Shown: positions 34,483 to 42,995 of the stretch, piece after piece
Layout: each line of letters begins with the position of its first letter
Position numbering within the stretch: the first letter of the stretch is position 1
NCBI GenBank assembly: GCA_029256705.1
Contig: JAQSXK010000003.1
Span: 78,373 to 142,372 of the forward strand
Length of the DNA stretch: 64,000 nt
Direction of reading: 5' to 3'
Origin: Clostridia bacterium
GTDB lineage: Bacteria; Bacillota; Clostridia; TANB77; CAG-465
Notes under the pieces: model-generated
What the model was told of the DNA's origin: nothing
Seen by the model: only the letters and a program-made list of their open reading frames with translations
The model's database searches: none
Position numbers and translations under genes: made by a program

Positions 34483-35007
34483 GTGGCAATAAATAGAAAA
34501 CTAGGAAGAACAACTTCACATAGATTATCTTTATTAAATAATTTAACTACTTCACTAGTGCTTAATGGTAAAGTAGAAACAACACTTGCTAAAGCTAAAG
34601 AATTAAAACCTATTATAGATAGTTTAATAAGTTTAGCAATAGTTGAAAAAGATAATTTTGAGGTTAAAGAAAAAACAATTTCTAGAGCAAAATTAGATAA
34701 GAATGGTAAAATAGTTAAAGAAGCTAAAACTTCTAAAAATGGAAACAAATATGAAGTAGTAGTTAGAGAAACTGTTAAAGAAAATGTAAATGTTGATATG
34801 CCATCTAGACTTGCAGCTAGAAAGAAAATGTTCACAATGGTGAATAAAATTAAATCAGCAAATGGTGAAACTATTGATTTAACAAAAAAATTATTTGATG
34901 AAATAGCACCTAAATATGAAGCAAACAAAGGTGGATATACAAGAATAATTAAATTAGTTCCAAGAAAAGGCGACGGCGCAGAAATGGCTATAGTTGAATT
35001 AATATAG
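34483..35007 (+). CDS. rplQ: 50S ribosomal protein L17 with a large internal insertion
   Basis: L17 lies beside the tunnel exit. The product starts at GTG after AAGGAGGG. The N-terminal half is standard (NRKLGRTTSHRLSLLNNLTT, ETTLAKAKELKPIIDSLI), and the end is too (GGYTRIIKLVPRKGDGAEMA). The total is 174 residues against the usual 112-130. The extra 50 or so, at about residues 67-115, form two lysine-rich beta-like segments (AKTSKNGNKYEVVVRETVKE). The insert keeps frame and composition, so it is a real feature of this ribosome, not an assembly error. Confidence 0.95.
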   Translation: MAINRKLGRTTSHRLSLLNNLTTSLVLNGKVETTLAKAKELKPIIDSLISLAIVEKDNFEVKEKTISRAKLDKNGKIVKEAKTSKNGNKYEVVVRETVKENVNVDMPSRLAARKKMFTMVNKIKSANGETIDLTKKLFDEIAPKYEANKGGYTRIIKLVPRKGDGAEMAIVELI

Positions 35008-35017
35008 TTTTATATAA

Positions 35018-35052
35018 AATAAAAAGCAAATTAAATTTGCTTTTTATTTTTT
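35018..35052 (+). terminator. Terminator of the alpha operon
   Basis: AATAAAAAGCAAATT pairs with AATTTGCTTTTTATT over about 15 bp, followed by a long T run, 11 bases after the rplQ stop. Confidence 0.9.
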
Positions 35053-35080
35053 TGTCTTTTCATTATTTTAAATTTAATTT

Positions 35081-35121
35081 TTACAGATAAAATTTTAAAA
35101 TTATGTAAATTTTATCTGTAA
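35081..35121. repeat. Perfect 15-bp inverted repeat
   Basis: TTACAGATAAAATTT (35081-35095) and AAATTTTATCTGTAA (35107-35121) are exact complements around 11 bases. There is no T run, so it is not a simple terminator. It ends 16 bases before a -35 box and could be an operator for the next transcription unit. Confidence 0.7.
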
Positions 35122-35136
35122 TATACGCCTACATAC

Positions 35137-35165
35137 TTGATTTTTGTTGTATTTAATAGTATAAT
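35137..35165 (+). promoter_or_regulatory. Promoter of the small-ORF and membrane-protein unit
   Basis: TTGATT (35137-35142), 17 bases, TATAAT (35160-35165), directly downstream of the 15-bp inverted repeat. Confidence 0.75.
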
Positions 35166-35203
35166 ATATGTAATTAAAAAAATACTTGAGAGGAGCGTTC
35201 ATT

Positions 35204-35311
35204 AATGTTTCAAATTAACCTAATAATATATTTTAAAAATATTTTAGGTAAGAATTTATTTAATAAATTTAAAGGGGGATGGTGCTTTGAAACGGATACT
35301 TGTATATTATA
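35204..35311 (+). CDS. Possible leader peptide of 35 residues
   Basis: ATG 35204 has a good site (GAGAGGAG, spacing 8) and codes for 35 residues (MFQINLIIYFKNILGKNLFN, then a short tail with two cysteines). It overlaps the start of the downstream membrane-protein gene (35287) in another frame, so its translation would cover that gene's ribosome binding site. Whether it is a coupled leader peptide or chance is open. Confidence 0.4.
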
Positions 35312-35727
35312 AACTTACTTTAATTACTTCCGTATCGATTGTAATTTTAACAATATGTGGTCTCATTGCAATAATTAATAATTTTACTGCGCAGGAAAAT
35401 GTCAACTTATTTATATTACCAATAGGTTTACCTATTGTTTCAGCATTGATATTTATAATCCTGGATGTTTTACTTATTAGTAATAGTATAAATGAGAAAA
35501 TATACAAAGATGAATATCCATTAACATTAAAACGGACTAGAAGATCTAATAAATTAGGACATATATTATCTGATTTCTTATTTATATTTTCCTTGGTGTT
35601 TTCTATAATAAGTATGTTTATGGTATTTGTTATGTTTTCAAGATTTTTTATTGAAGGAGCAGTTTTGTACATAGTTCTGTTGATTTTAAGTTTTTCTCAT
35701 GTATGTATGATAAATAGAAGAATGTAG
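35287..35727 (+). CDS. Small four-helix membrane protein of unknown function
   Basis: 146 residues with four hydrophobic segments (about 10-32, 42-64, 92-112, 117-140) and positively charged loops. It starts at TTG behind AAGGGGG. I do not recognise a family. It stands alone between the alpha operon and the convergent tmcAL, with its own promoter, a 15-bp inverted repeat and a possible upstream peptide, suggesting controlled expression. The function is not predictable from sequence. Confidence 0.6.
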   Translation: MKRILVYYKLTLITSVSIVILTICGLIAIINNFTAQENVNLFILPIGLPIVSALIFIILDVLLISNSINEKIYKDEYPLTLKRTRRSNKLGHILSDFLFIFSLVFSIISMFMVFVMFSRFFIEGAVLYIVLLILSFSHVCMINRRM

Positions 35728-35739
35728 AGTAGTACATAT

Positions 35740-35790
35740 AAAACAAAGCAAAGTAGAAGGTTAAATTATCCTTTACTTTGCTTTGTTTTA
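35740..35790. terminator. Bidirectional terminator between the membrane protein and tmcAL
   Basis: AAAACAAAGCAAAGTAGAAGG pairs almost perfectly with the stretch 35770-35789 (CTTTACTTTGCTTTGTTTTA), giving a long stem usable by both convergent genes. Confidence 0.85.
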
Positions 35791-36987
35791 TAATTTATTT
35801 GTAAAATCCTTATTTAAGTCAGTATTGGTAAGTATACTATGTATATTTGATGAATATATATCCAAATGAATCATTTGTCTTACGTCTTCACTTTGTTTAT
35901 TAATTATATCATTATTGAGTGAAGTGAAAACAGGTATTTTAGACGACTTTGAGATGCTTGAAAGTAACAACTTACCTCTGCTAGAAAGTGCTAAAATATG
36001 TGCATAATTTATTCCTTTTCCATATAACATTTTGAAATTATCTTTTTGTATTTTAAGAATAATATTTATTAGTATTCTTTTAATTTTATTTTCTATATAT
36101 CTTTTAGACTTTACAGAGTTTATTAATTCATCATAGTTTCTAGTTGAAATTATATATTTAAGTAATCTGTTTTCTAAACCTTCAGTTACTTCATTTATTT
36201 TTGAAATCTCATCTTCGTTCATAGTAGTTATTTGATATTTCAAAAGATTAAATAGATCACTATTTAATAAAATAGTATTTGTATTTAAGCTATTATAAAC
36301 TTGTGGGGGTATATATTTTTTTATATTTTCGAGTTCATTATTTTTTAGTGCAACTCTTATACTTGTAGCACTTGTAAAATTTAAACTATTATCATTTAAT
36401 TTTAGTTCATTATAATTTGAGCTGTTTCTCTGAATTAAATATGGCACAATGCTACTATTTAATTTTTTTAGAGCTTTTATATACTCTATTCCAAGTATAT
36501 TATTAGGTTTGGAAGTTTCTTCAATCTCAGTATTATCTAAATATTTTGATAAAGTAATACTTCTAGATTTTGCAAAAGTATTATTTTTATCTTGTAGTTT
36601 TATGTCTTCCCATATTTCTGTCTCATTTTCAATAAGTTTAGTAGCAATACTATTTAAAATAGCTATATCCTTACATTCACTTCCAAAACAAATACAATCT
36701 ACGATTCCTAATGAATTTAATAATGAAATTGCACCTGTTGCAAAATACTCACTACTAGAAGTAGCATAAAGTGTAGGTAATTCAATTACTAAATCCACTC
36801 CATATTCAGTTGCAGTTTTTGCTTTAGTAAACTTGTCTAATACTGAGATATTTCCAGTTTGAGTAAAAGAGCCCGACATAACTAAAATAACATAATCCGC
36901 ACCTGTTAATTCTTTAGATTTTTCTATATGATATATATGTCCATTATGCATTGGATTATATTCTGTTATGATTCCTAAAACTTTCAA
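35788..36987 (-). CDS. tmcAL: tRNA(Met) cytidine acetate ligase TmcAL
   Basis: TmcAL acetylates the wobble cytidine of elongator tRNA-Met using acetate and ATP. The 399 residues have the family's nucleotidyltransferase-type N terminus: MKVLGIITEYNPMHNGHIYH with the HNGH motif, VMSGSFTQTGNISVLDKF, DLVIELPTLYATSSSEYFA and ICFGSECKD. Later NSSNYNELKLNDNS and ATSIRVALKN are also typical. An AAGGAGTG site on the minus strand precedes the ATG at 36987. It is monocistronic and divergent from rnhA. Confidence 0.93.
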   Translation of the reverse strand: MKVLGIITEYNPMHNGHIYHIEKSKELTGADYVILVMSGSFTQTGNISVLDKFTKAKTATEYGVDLVIELPTLYATSSSEYFATGAISLLNSLGIVDCICFGSECKDIAILNSIATKLIENETEIWEDIKLQDKNNTFAKSRSITLSKYLDNTEIEETSKPNNILGIEYIKALKKLNSSIVPYLIQRNSSNYNELKLNDNSLNFTSATSIRVALKNNELENIKKYIPPQVYNSLNTNTILLNSDLFNLLKYQITTMNEDEISKINEVTEGLENRLLKYIISTRNYDELINSVKSKRYIENKIKRILINIILKIQKDNFKMLYGKGINYAHILALSSRGKLLLSSISKSSKIPVFTSLNNDIINKQSEDVRQMIHLDIYSSNIHSILTNTDLNKDFTNKL

Positions 36988-37016
36988 AATTAGACACTCC
37001 TTTTGATTATTATCTA

Positions 37017-37044
37017 TTTACTTTAATAAAATAGATGATATAAT
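37017..37044 (+). promoter_or_regulatory. Promoter of rnhA
   Basis: TTTACT (37017-37022), 16 bases, TATAAT (37039-37044), in the divergent gap between tmcAL and rnhA. Confidence 0.65.
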
Positions 37045-37105
37045 ATATATAGTTTAGCATAGAACAAGTAAAATTTCAAGGAATTGGAGGATATAAAGTT
37101 AAAAG

Positions 37106-37543
37106 ATGAGAAAAAAAATTACAATGTATACAGATGGAGCATGCAGCGGAAATCCTGGTCCTGGAGGTTATGCAGCAATACTAATGTATGAAGGAAACAC
37201 AAAAGAAGTATCTGGATTTGAAAAGAATACTACAAATAATAAAATGGAAATAACAGCGGTTATAAAAGGATTAGAAATCATTAAAGAACCATGTGACATA
37301 GAAATATATAGTGATAGTACATATGTTGTTGATAGTGTTGAAAAAGGTTGGCTGTTTGGTTGGGAAAAGAAAAATTGGATAAAATCTGATAAAAAACCAG
37401 TAAAAAATGTTGAGCTCTGGACAGAAATGATTAAATATCTTAATATACATAATATACGTTTTATTAAGGTAAAAGGTCATAGTGATAATGAATTTAATAA
37501 TAGATGTGATAAGTTGGCTGTAGAAGCATATAAAAACATGTAA
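37106..37543 (+). CDS. rnhA: Ribonuclease HI
   Basis: It cuts RNA in RNA-DNA hybrids. The 145-residue product keeps all four catalytic acids: D10 in YTDGACSGNPGPGGY, E48 in NNKMEITAV, D70 in YSDSTYVV and D135 near the end, and the KVKGHSDNEFNNRCD segment with its flexible-loop histidine. The basic-protrusion region GWEKKNWIKSDKKPVKN is present. The ATG at 37106 has a nearby GGAGG about 20 bases upstream but no closer site, so initiation may be modest. spoIIM follows. Confidence 0.95.
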   Translation: MRKKITMYTDGACSGNPGPGGYAAILMYEGNTKEVSGFEKNTTNNKMEITAVIKGLEIIKEPCDIEIYSDSTYVVDSVEKGWLFGWEKKNWIKSDKKPVKNVELWTEMIKYLNIHNIRFIKVKGHSDNEFNNRCDKLAVEAYKNM

Positions 37544-37586
37544 TTATATATTATCATAAAGCATAGAATGTTTTGTGGTGATATAT

Positions 37587-38195
37587 TTGAAGAATTACAT
37601 ATTAAAAATATTAAGAGAGAATAAAAAAAGTATAAAGGTGTTTATTTTTTGTATATTATTAGGACTTGCTGCAGGAATTATTTCATATAATTTTTTGAGC
37701 TCTTCTAATAAAACAGAACTTGTAGATAGCGTAAGAACTACGTTAGATATTTCTAAAAATGAAAACTTTGAAAAAATTTCTATATTACAAAATGGCCTTA
37801 AATCTAACTTATATACTATTTTACTGTTTTTAGTTGTATCAACAACAATAGTTGCACCAATAGTATTTTGCATAATATATTTTTTAAAAGGATTTGCAAT
37901 AGGTATATATATTGCAGTTATATATAACATATTTGGATTTTGGAATGGGACGTTATCTAATTTTCTAATTAATGTTATTCCAAATATAATATTCATACCG
38001 GCATATATATTTATAGGACTTAAAACTATAGATTTTCACTATTATATATGTAGTGAATCTACGCTTATGGAAAAAGTAAAAAGGCTTGTATATTTAGGTT
38101 ATTCTTATATGATAATTACGCCTTTTTTCTTTCTATCTATAGTAATGGAACAGTTAGTATTTCCGGTGGTATTGAGTATATACATGAAGATATAA
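37587..38195 (+). CDS. spoIIM: Stage II sporulation protein M
   Basis: SpoIIM is the membrane anchor of the SpoIIDMP complex that thins septal peptidoglycan and drives engulfment. I prefer TTG 37587 behind GTGGTGA over the in-frame GTG 37575, giving about 202 residues. There are about five hydrophobic segments: 20-40, 78-105, 110-128, 135-155 and 178-198. The SpoIIM/DUF95-type pattern FLKGFAIGIYIAVIYNIFG is clear. It lies about 600 bases before spoIIP, its partner, with only a DivIVA-like gene between. Confidence 0.88.
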   Translation: MKNYILKILRENKKSIKVFIFCILLGLAAGIISYNFLSSSNKTELVDSVRTTLDISKNENFEKISILQNGLKSNLYTILLFLVVSTTIVAPIVFCIIYFLKGFAIGIYIAVIYNIFGFWNGTLSNFLINVIPNIIFIPAYIFIGLKTIDFHYYICSESTLMEKVKRLVYLGYSYMIITPFFFLSIVMEQLVFPVVLSIYMKI

Positions 38196-38214
38196 ATTTA
38201 AATTTGTATAAAAT

Positions 38215-38243
38215 AAAACTGCTCATCTAGGGTAGTTTTTTAT
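38215..38243 (+). terminator. Terminator after spoIIM
   Basis: AAAACTGCTC with GGGTAGTTTT (two G-U pairs), a five-base loop, then T residues. Confidence 0.75.
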
Positions 38244-38301
38244 TATATGTATTGAATTATATAATATTTTCGGATTTTTAATTGCTTTTTTCTTAAATAA
38301 C

Positions 38302-38330
38302 TTGAAAATTAGGCGAAAGTATTGTACAAT
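38302..38330 (+). promoter_or_regulatory. Promoter of the DivIVA-like gene
   Basis: TTGAAA (38302-38307), 17 bases, TACAAT (38325-38330), 25 bases before the start codon. Confidence 0.7.
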
Positions 38331-38355
38331 ATATATATCTTGGAGGTAGCAAATT

Positions 38356-38775
38356 ATGGATAGTGAAAAGAAGTTTTCAAACGAGATGTTTGGATATAGC
38401 AAACAAGAAGTTGACGAATATATAAAAGAATTGAAAGCTGAATATGAAAGTAGACTTCAAGCAGAAAAATCAGATTCAAATAGACTTTCTAATGAGCTTA
38501 CAATAGTAAAGAAAAAATTGGAAAGATACGAAATAGATTATATTGAAAGACAGGAAAAAGTTGCAAATGCTCTAATTACGGCAGAAGATCAGTCAAAAAA
38601 AATAATTGAGAATGCAAGAGCAGAAGCAAATGAAGAACGTGAAAGAATTGAACATTTAACAGAAATGGAAAAAGAAAAATTATTAGACTTAAAAAAAGAG
38701 GTTATCGATCTTAAGGAAAGAACAATAAGATTAATGGACAAGTACAGTACAGACATGAATAGTTTATTAGATTAA
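38356..38775 (+). CDS. DivIVA-domain coiled-coil protein
   Basis: 139 residues. The N terminus (KKFSNEMFGYSKQEVDEYI) matches the membrane-binding DivIVA start, in which an F-x-G-Y turn leads into the first helix. The rest (about 25-135) is a charged coiled coil. DivIVA-family proteins mark curved membranes at poles and septa and recruit division or sporulation factors. The start follows TGGAGGT. Lying between spoIIM and spoIIP suggests a septal or sporulation role, but full-length DivIVA is usually longer, and similar short proteins have other jobs. Confidence 0.75.
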   Translation: MDSEKKFSNEMFGYSKQEVDEYIKELKAEYESRLQAEKSDSNRLSNELTIVKKKLERYEIDYIERQEKVANALITAEDQSKKIIENARAEANEERERIEHLTEMEKEKLLDLKKEVIDLKERTIRLMDKYSTDMNSLLD

Positions 38776-38787
38776 TCATAAATTTAT

Positions 38788-38847
38788 AACAGTTGTAGTA
38801 TACATAGAACAAAGGAGTTTTCTATGAGAATTACAACTGTTTTTTTT
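38788..38847 (+). terminator. Terminator-like hairpin enclosing the spoIIP start site
   Basis: AACAGTTGTA (38788-38797) pairs perfectly with TACAACTGTT (38832-38841), and a run of T follows (38842-38847). The 34-base loop contains the spoIIP ribosome binding site (AAAGGAG, 38811-38817) and ATG (38824). It could end transcripts from the DivIVA-like gene and at the same time limit spoIIP translation. Confidence 0.6.
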
Positions 38848-39957
38848 AAGCATGGTATAAAAGGGATAACCAGTAGTATTAACGATTGGTTGAAAAAAAT
38901 TATATATTTATCATATATTTGCATTCTATTAATATTTCTTACTTTTTTTGTATCTCATTTTAATATTAGTAGTAATATTATTGCGCTTGCAAGTAATGCT
39001 AGGATTAGTGGAGAAAATGAATTGAATATATCAAGTATTAAAAATATATATCCTCTTTTTGATAGTAATAATTATATTATAAAAGAAAAGTTAAATAATG
39101 AAGTTATATCTGTTACTAACGAAAATAAATATGGTTACGAATTGATCGATAATATAACCACCGATGAGGCAATCTCGGTATTTTCAAACAAGAGAAATTT
39201 AAACATTAATGCAACAGATAGTTCTGATTTAGAGAGAATATCAATAGATACTATGAAAATACTTAATTATTCAACTTTGCGTGGAATAAATTATCAGGAA
39301 TTATATAACAAAACTATTACACTTACAAAAATAAGTGATAATATTTTGCTATATAACACACATACATCTGAATCATACGCAAATAGTGCAAAATATAAAT
39401 TTGATTATACAGGAACATATAGAACAACAGATTCTAATTTCAATATGATTAGTGTTGCTAGAGAATTAGAAAAAAATCTAAAAGAAAAAAATGTAAGTGT
39501 TATACAAGATACAACTCCTCATGATTATGGAACTTATACAAGTGCATATGCTAGATCAAAAATAACTGTTAAGGATAGTATAACGAAAAATGGAAATTTT
39601 GGGATAGCTATAGATGTACATAGAGATGCAAGTGGTGATTTAGCTTTTGCGCCTAAAGTAAATATAAATGGAATAGATGTGGCACAATGTATGTTTGTTG
39701 TTGGTGTTGGAACAGATAAAAATAGAAATCCATATTATTCGGATAATTTAAGTTTAGCTATTCAACTTCAGCTTTTAGCAGATAAAATATATCCAGGATT
39801 GTTTAGACCTATGTATATTAGAAATTCACTGTATAACCAAGATTTGAATAGATATTCGTTGCTTATAGAAGTAGGTGCTACTGGTAATACATTAGATGAG
39901 GCATATTATGCTACAAGATGTATTAGTAACTTATTAAATATAATATATAAAAAATAA
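38824..39957 (+). CDS. spoIIP: Stage II sporulation protein P
   Basis: SpoIIP is an amidase and endopeptidase that, with SpoIID and SpoIIM, degrades septal peptidoglycan during engulfment. The 377 residues have one N-terminal membrane segment (about 27-50) and a C-terminal Amidase_3-like SpoIIP domain from about residue 175: LLYNTHTSESYAN (first zinc ligand), the arginine-rich YARSKITVKDSI, IAIDVHRDA (second histidine) and LIEVGATGNTLDEA (catalytic glutamate). The start follows AAAGGAG with spacing 6. The hairpin around its start is unusual. Confidence 0.93.
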   Translation: MRITTVFFKHGIKGITSSINDWLKKIIYLSYICILLIFLTFFVSHFNISSNIIALASNARISGENELNISSIKNIYPLFDSNNYIIKEKLNNEVISVTNENKYGYELIDNITTDEAISVFSNKRNLNINATDSSDLERISIDTMKILNYSTLRGINYQELYNKTITLTKISDNILLYNTHTSESYANSAKYKFDYTGTYRTTDSNFNMISVARELEKNLKEKNVSVIQDTTPHDYGTYTSAYARSKITVKDSITKNGNFGIAIDVHRDASGDLAFAPKVNINGIDVAQCMFVVGVGTDKNRNPYYSDNLSLAIQLQLLADKIYPGLFRPMYIRNSLYNQDLNRYSLLIEVGATGNTLDEAYYATRCISNLLNIIYKK

Positions 39958-39966
39958 GAATTTGTA

Positions 39967-39995
39967 TTGTAATGAATGTAGGCATATGATATAAT
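39967..39995 (+). promoter_or_regulatory. Promoter of the first GT-C-like gene
   Basis: TTGTAA (39967-39972), 17 bases, TATAAT (39990-39995). Confidence 0.6.
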
Positions 39996-40017
39996 CTACC
40001 TAAGAAGGGTGGATTAT

Positions 40018-41511
40018 ATGGAGATGAAATTAACAAAAAATCTAATTATAAAGATAATTCTTTGCGTATTTATGTTGGTATTTATATTTTCATTATGTTC
40101 AATTGATTTACAAAATGATACATTTTATGATATATTAATAGGAAAAGAGTACTCACAAAACGGTATTTTTTCAATAGATAAATTTTCTGTTCACGAAAAT
40201 TTGAGATATCAGACGCACCATTTGTTTTTAGATTTAGTTATTTATGCTATATATAATATATTTGGTTTTATAGGCACATATATACTTGAGATAATACTTA
40301 CATGTATAATGGCAATGTTATTTTATACAGTCAATAATCAGTTTACAAAAAGCAAAAAAATAGCTTATATAATTACGTTTATACAACTTTTCATGTTTTC
40401 ACCATTTATATCTCTTAGAGCTCAAATGTTTAGTAGTATATTTTTTCTAATTGAAATAATAATAATAAATAAATATTTATATGGGAACTTATCAGATAAA
40501 AAAAATAAAATAATATTATTTATATTAACTTTAATACCAATTTTATTAATTAATTTTCATAGTGGGGTAATATTCTTTTATTATATCATAATTGGGGTTT
40601 ATTTATTTAACCTATGTAATGTTAATTTAATAAGAATAGAAAGCGATAAAACTATAGATAAAAATAAGTTAAAAAAGCTCATATATCCTTTTGCTATCAG
40701 CTTACCTTTGCTACTTTTAAATCCTTATGGTATAAATGGAATTACTTATATGTTTAAAACACTTAATAATTCTTTCATAAATAACAGCATTCAAGAATTT
40801 TTTCCATTTAATATAAAAGGTGTTATGGGAATTCAAATGTTTATATATTTTGTTATTCAGATACTACCACTAATATTAAGTAATAAGAAGATAAAGCTAC
40901 ATGAGATACTATTTTTGTCGGGTACTTTATTTATGTCGCTACTATCCGTAAGACATTTTATGTTTTTTATAATAACAACGGTAGTTCTTATTCCACATTT
41001 AGAATTTGTGTTAGCTAGAATGAAAAATTGGTTATATTTTGGACTGAATGAAAAAGGATTAAAAGGTATGACAGTACTAATAAATATTATAGTATCTATT
41101 GTTATAATATCTGCAATCTCTAGTCGATTATCACAGAAACAATATGAGTTTATACCAAGTAAGTTTTATCCTATTAATGCGGTTGAATATATTAAAAAAA
41201 ATATAGGTTACGATAAGGTTATTTTTAATGAATATACATGGGGAAGTTATATGATGTTTAATGACATAAAAGTATTTATAGATTCTAGATGTGACTTATA
41301 TACAAAGGAATATAACCAGGGTGTAAATGTTGCAGAAGATTACATGAACACTGTAAAATGTAAAATTCATTATGAAGATATAGTACATAAATATAATATA
41401 GAATATTTTTTAATTCCAAAGGACGAGCCGCTTACAATAATGTTACTTAAGGATGATAATTATGTAAATATTTATGAGGATGATATATCATATATATTTA
41501 AAAAAAAGTAG
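40018..41511 (+). CDS. Multi-pass membrane protein, GT-C-type glycosyltransferase-like
   Basis: About 497 residues from ATG 40018 (after GAAGGGTGG). About ten to twelve hydrophobic segments fill residues 8-365, followed by a soluble C-terminal part of about 120 residues with INAVEYIKKNIGYDKVIFNE and VFIDSRCDLY. The first external loop contains acidic residues and histidines (DTFYDILIG, YQTHHLFLD) as in GT-C enzymes that use lipid-linked sugars. The combination is typical of uncharacterised bacterial GT-C-like proteins in cell-surface glycosylation. The substrate is unknown. Confidence 0.6.
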   Translation: MEMKLTKNLIIKIILCVFMLVFIFSLCSIDLQNDTFYDILIGKEYSQNGIFSIDKFSVHENLRYQTHHLFLDLVIYAIYNIFGFIGTYILEIILTCIMAMLFYTVNNQFTKSKKIAYIITFIQLFMFSPFISLRAQMFSSIFFLIEIIIINKYLYGNLSDKKNKIILFILTLIPILLINFHSGVIFFYYIIIGVYLFNLCNVNLIRIESDKTIDKNKLKKLIYPFAISLPLLLLNPYGINGITYMFKTLNNSFINNSIQEFFPFNIKGVMGIQMFIYFVIQILPLILSNKKIKLHEILFLSGTLFMSLLSVRHFMFFIITTVVLIPHLEFVLARMKNWLYFGLNEKGLKGMTVLINIIVSIVIISAISSRLSQKQYEFIPSKFYPINAVEYIKKNIGYDKVIFNEYTWGSYMMFNDIKVFIDSRCDLYTKEYNQGVNVAEDYMNTVKCKIHYEDIVHKYNIEYFLIPKDEPLTIMLLKDDNYVNIYEDDISYIFKKK

Positions 41512-41521
41512 AAATTTTATG

Positions 41522-41550
41522 TTGAAAAGATTATAGCTATATGATATAAT
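41522..41550 (+). promoter_or_regulatory. Promoter of pgi
   Basis: TTGAAA (41522-41527), 17 bases, TATAAT (41545-41550). Confidence 0.8.
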
Positions 41551-41578
41551 GATTAAAATGTTATAAGGAGGAATTGTT

Positions 41579-42887
41579 ATGCAAGGTATTTCGTTAGATT
41601 TTAAAGGATTAAGCCCATTTGTTGAGGAATATGAATTGAAACTTATGGAAAATGGTGTATTTTCAGCTCACAATATGATAAATGACAAAACAGGTGCAGG
41701 TAGAAATATGTTACGGTTGGGTTGATTTACCAAATAAAATAACAGATGAAGAGATTGATAGAATAAAAAAATGTAGTGATAGAATAAAAAAACAAGCTGA
41801 TGTTTTCGTAGTAATTGGGATAGGTGGATCATATTTAGGGGCTAAGGCTGTTATAGATATATTTTCTAGTACATTTAGCAATATGCAATCTTTGAATGAT
41901 AGAAAACATCCTGAGATCTTATTTGCTGGTAATAATTTAAGTGGAAAATATCTAAGAGATTTAATTGAATATATACGTGATAAAGACGTTGCAATAAATG
42001 TTATTTCTAAATCAGGGAAAACTTTAGAACCAGCTATTGCTTTTAGAATACTTAAATTATTTTTAGAAGAAAAATATGGTATATCTGGTGCTGCAGAAAG
42101 AATTTATGTTACAACAGATAAAGAGGATGGAATATTAAATAAAATTGCAAAAGATAATGAATATGAAACATTTGTAATACCAAAAGATGTAGGTGGTAGA
42201 TATTCTGTACTTACTCCAGTTGGACTACTTCCTATGTCTGTTGCAAATATAGATTTTGAGGAAATATTAGATGGAGCAACTTTTGCTGAATATGTATATA
42301 ATGAAAAAAGTATTGAAAAAAATGATTGTTATAAATATGCTGCATATAGAAATATATTAAATAAAAAAGGCAAAGATATTGAAATAATGGCATCATATGA
42401 GCCTAGTTTCGCTATGTTTACTGAATGGTTTAAACAGTTATTTGGCGAGAGTGAAGGTAAAAACTCTAAAGGGATTTTTCCAGCAGGAGTTAGTTTAACA
42501 ACGGATTTACACTCAATGGGACAAATGATTCAAGATGGAAAAAGAAATATATTTGAAACTGTTATAAATATTTCTAGGAATAGAAGTTTTATAACTTTAC
42601 CAAAAGTATATGATGACCAAGATGGCTTAAATTATTTAGCAGGAACTGAAATCGATTATATAAATAAGCAAGCTTTTTTAGGAACAGTGCAAGCACATGT
42701 TGAAGGATTAGTACCATGTATAATTATAAATTTAGAAGAAGTAAATGAATATAATATTGGTCAGTTAATATATTTCTTCGAAAAGGCATGTGCAATAAGT
42801 GGTTATATATTGGGTGTTAATCCATTTGACCAACCAGGAGTTGAAGCATATAAAAATAATATGATGAAATTACTAGAAAATAAATAA
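41579..42887 (+). pseudogene. pgi: Glucose-6-phosphate isomerase gene with a +1 frameshift
   Basis: Pgi interconverts glucose-6-phosphate and fructose-6-phosphate. ATG 41579 after AAGGAGG opens a frame that stops at 41725. The rest continues in another frame to 42887. Removing one base (C at 41714) gives TTA-GGT-TGG-GTT-GAT, i.e. the Pgi-typical G-W-V-D-L-P, and a 435-residue protein of nearly normal length. Downstream motifs are intact: VIGIGGSYLGAKAVI, NVISKSGKTLEPA, DVGGRYSVLTPVGLLP, and the active-site region with EWFKQLFGESEGK. As pgi is central to glycolysis and nothing else is decayed, a sequencing or assembly error is likely; a recent mutation cannot be excluded. Confidence 0.9.
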
Positions 42888-42903
42888 TAATTAATATTTA
42901 CAG

Positions 42904-42956
42904 GTGTTATAAACAATTATAGTTAAAAGTAATTGAATGTTTATAACACTAATTTT
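42904..42956 (+). terminator. Terminator after pgi
   Basis: GTGTTATAAACA (42904-42915) and TGTTTATAACAC (42938-42949) form a perfect 12-bp stem, then TAATTTTTG. Confidence 0.8.
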
Positions 42957-42995
42957 TGTACATAAATTATATAAAATTAAAAATAGGAGAATTTA

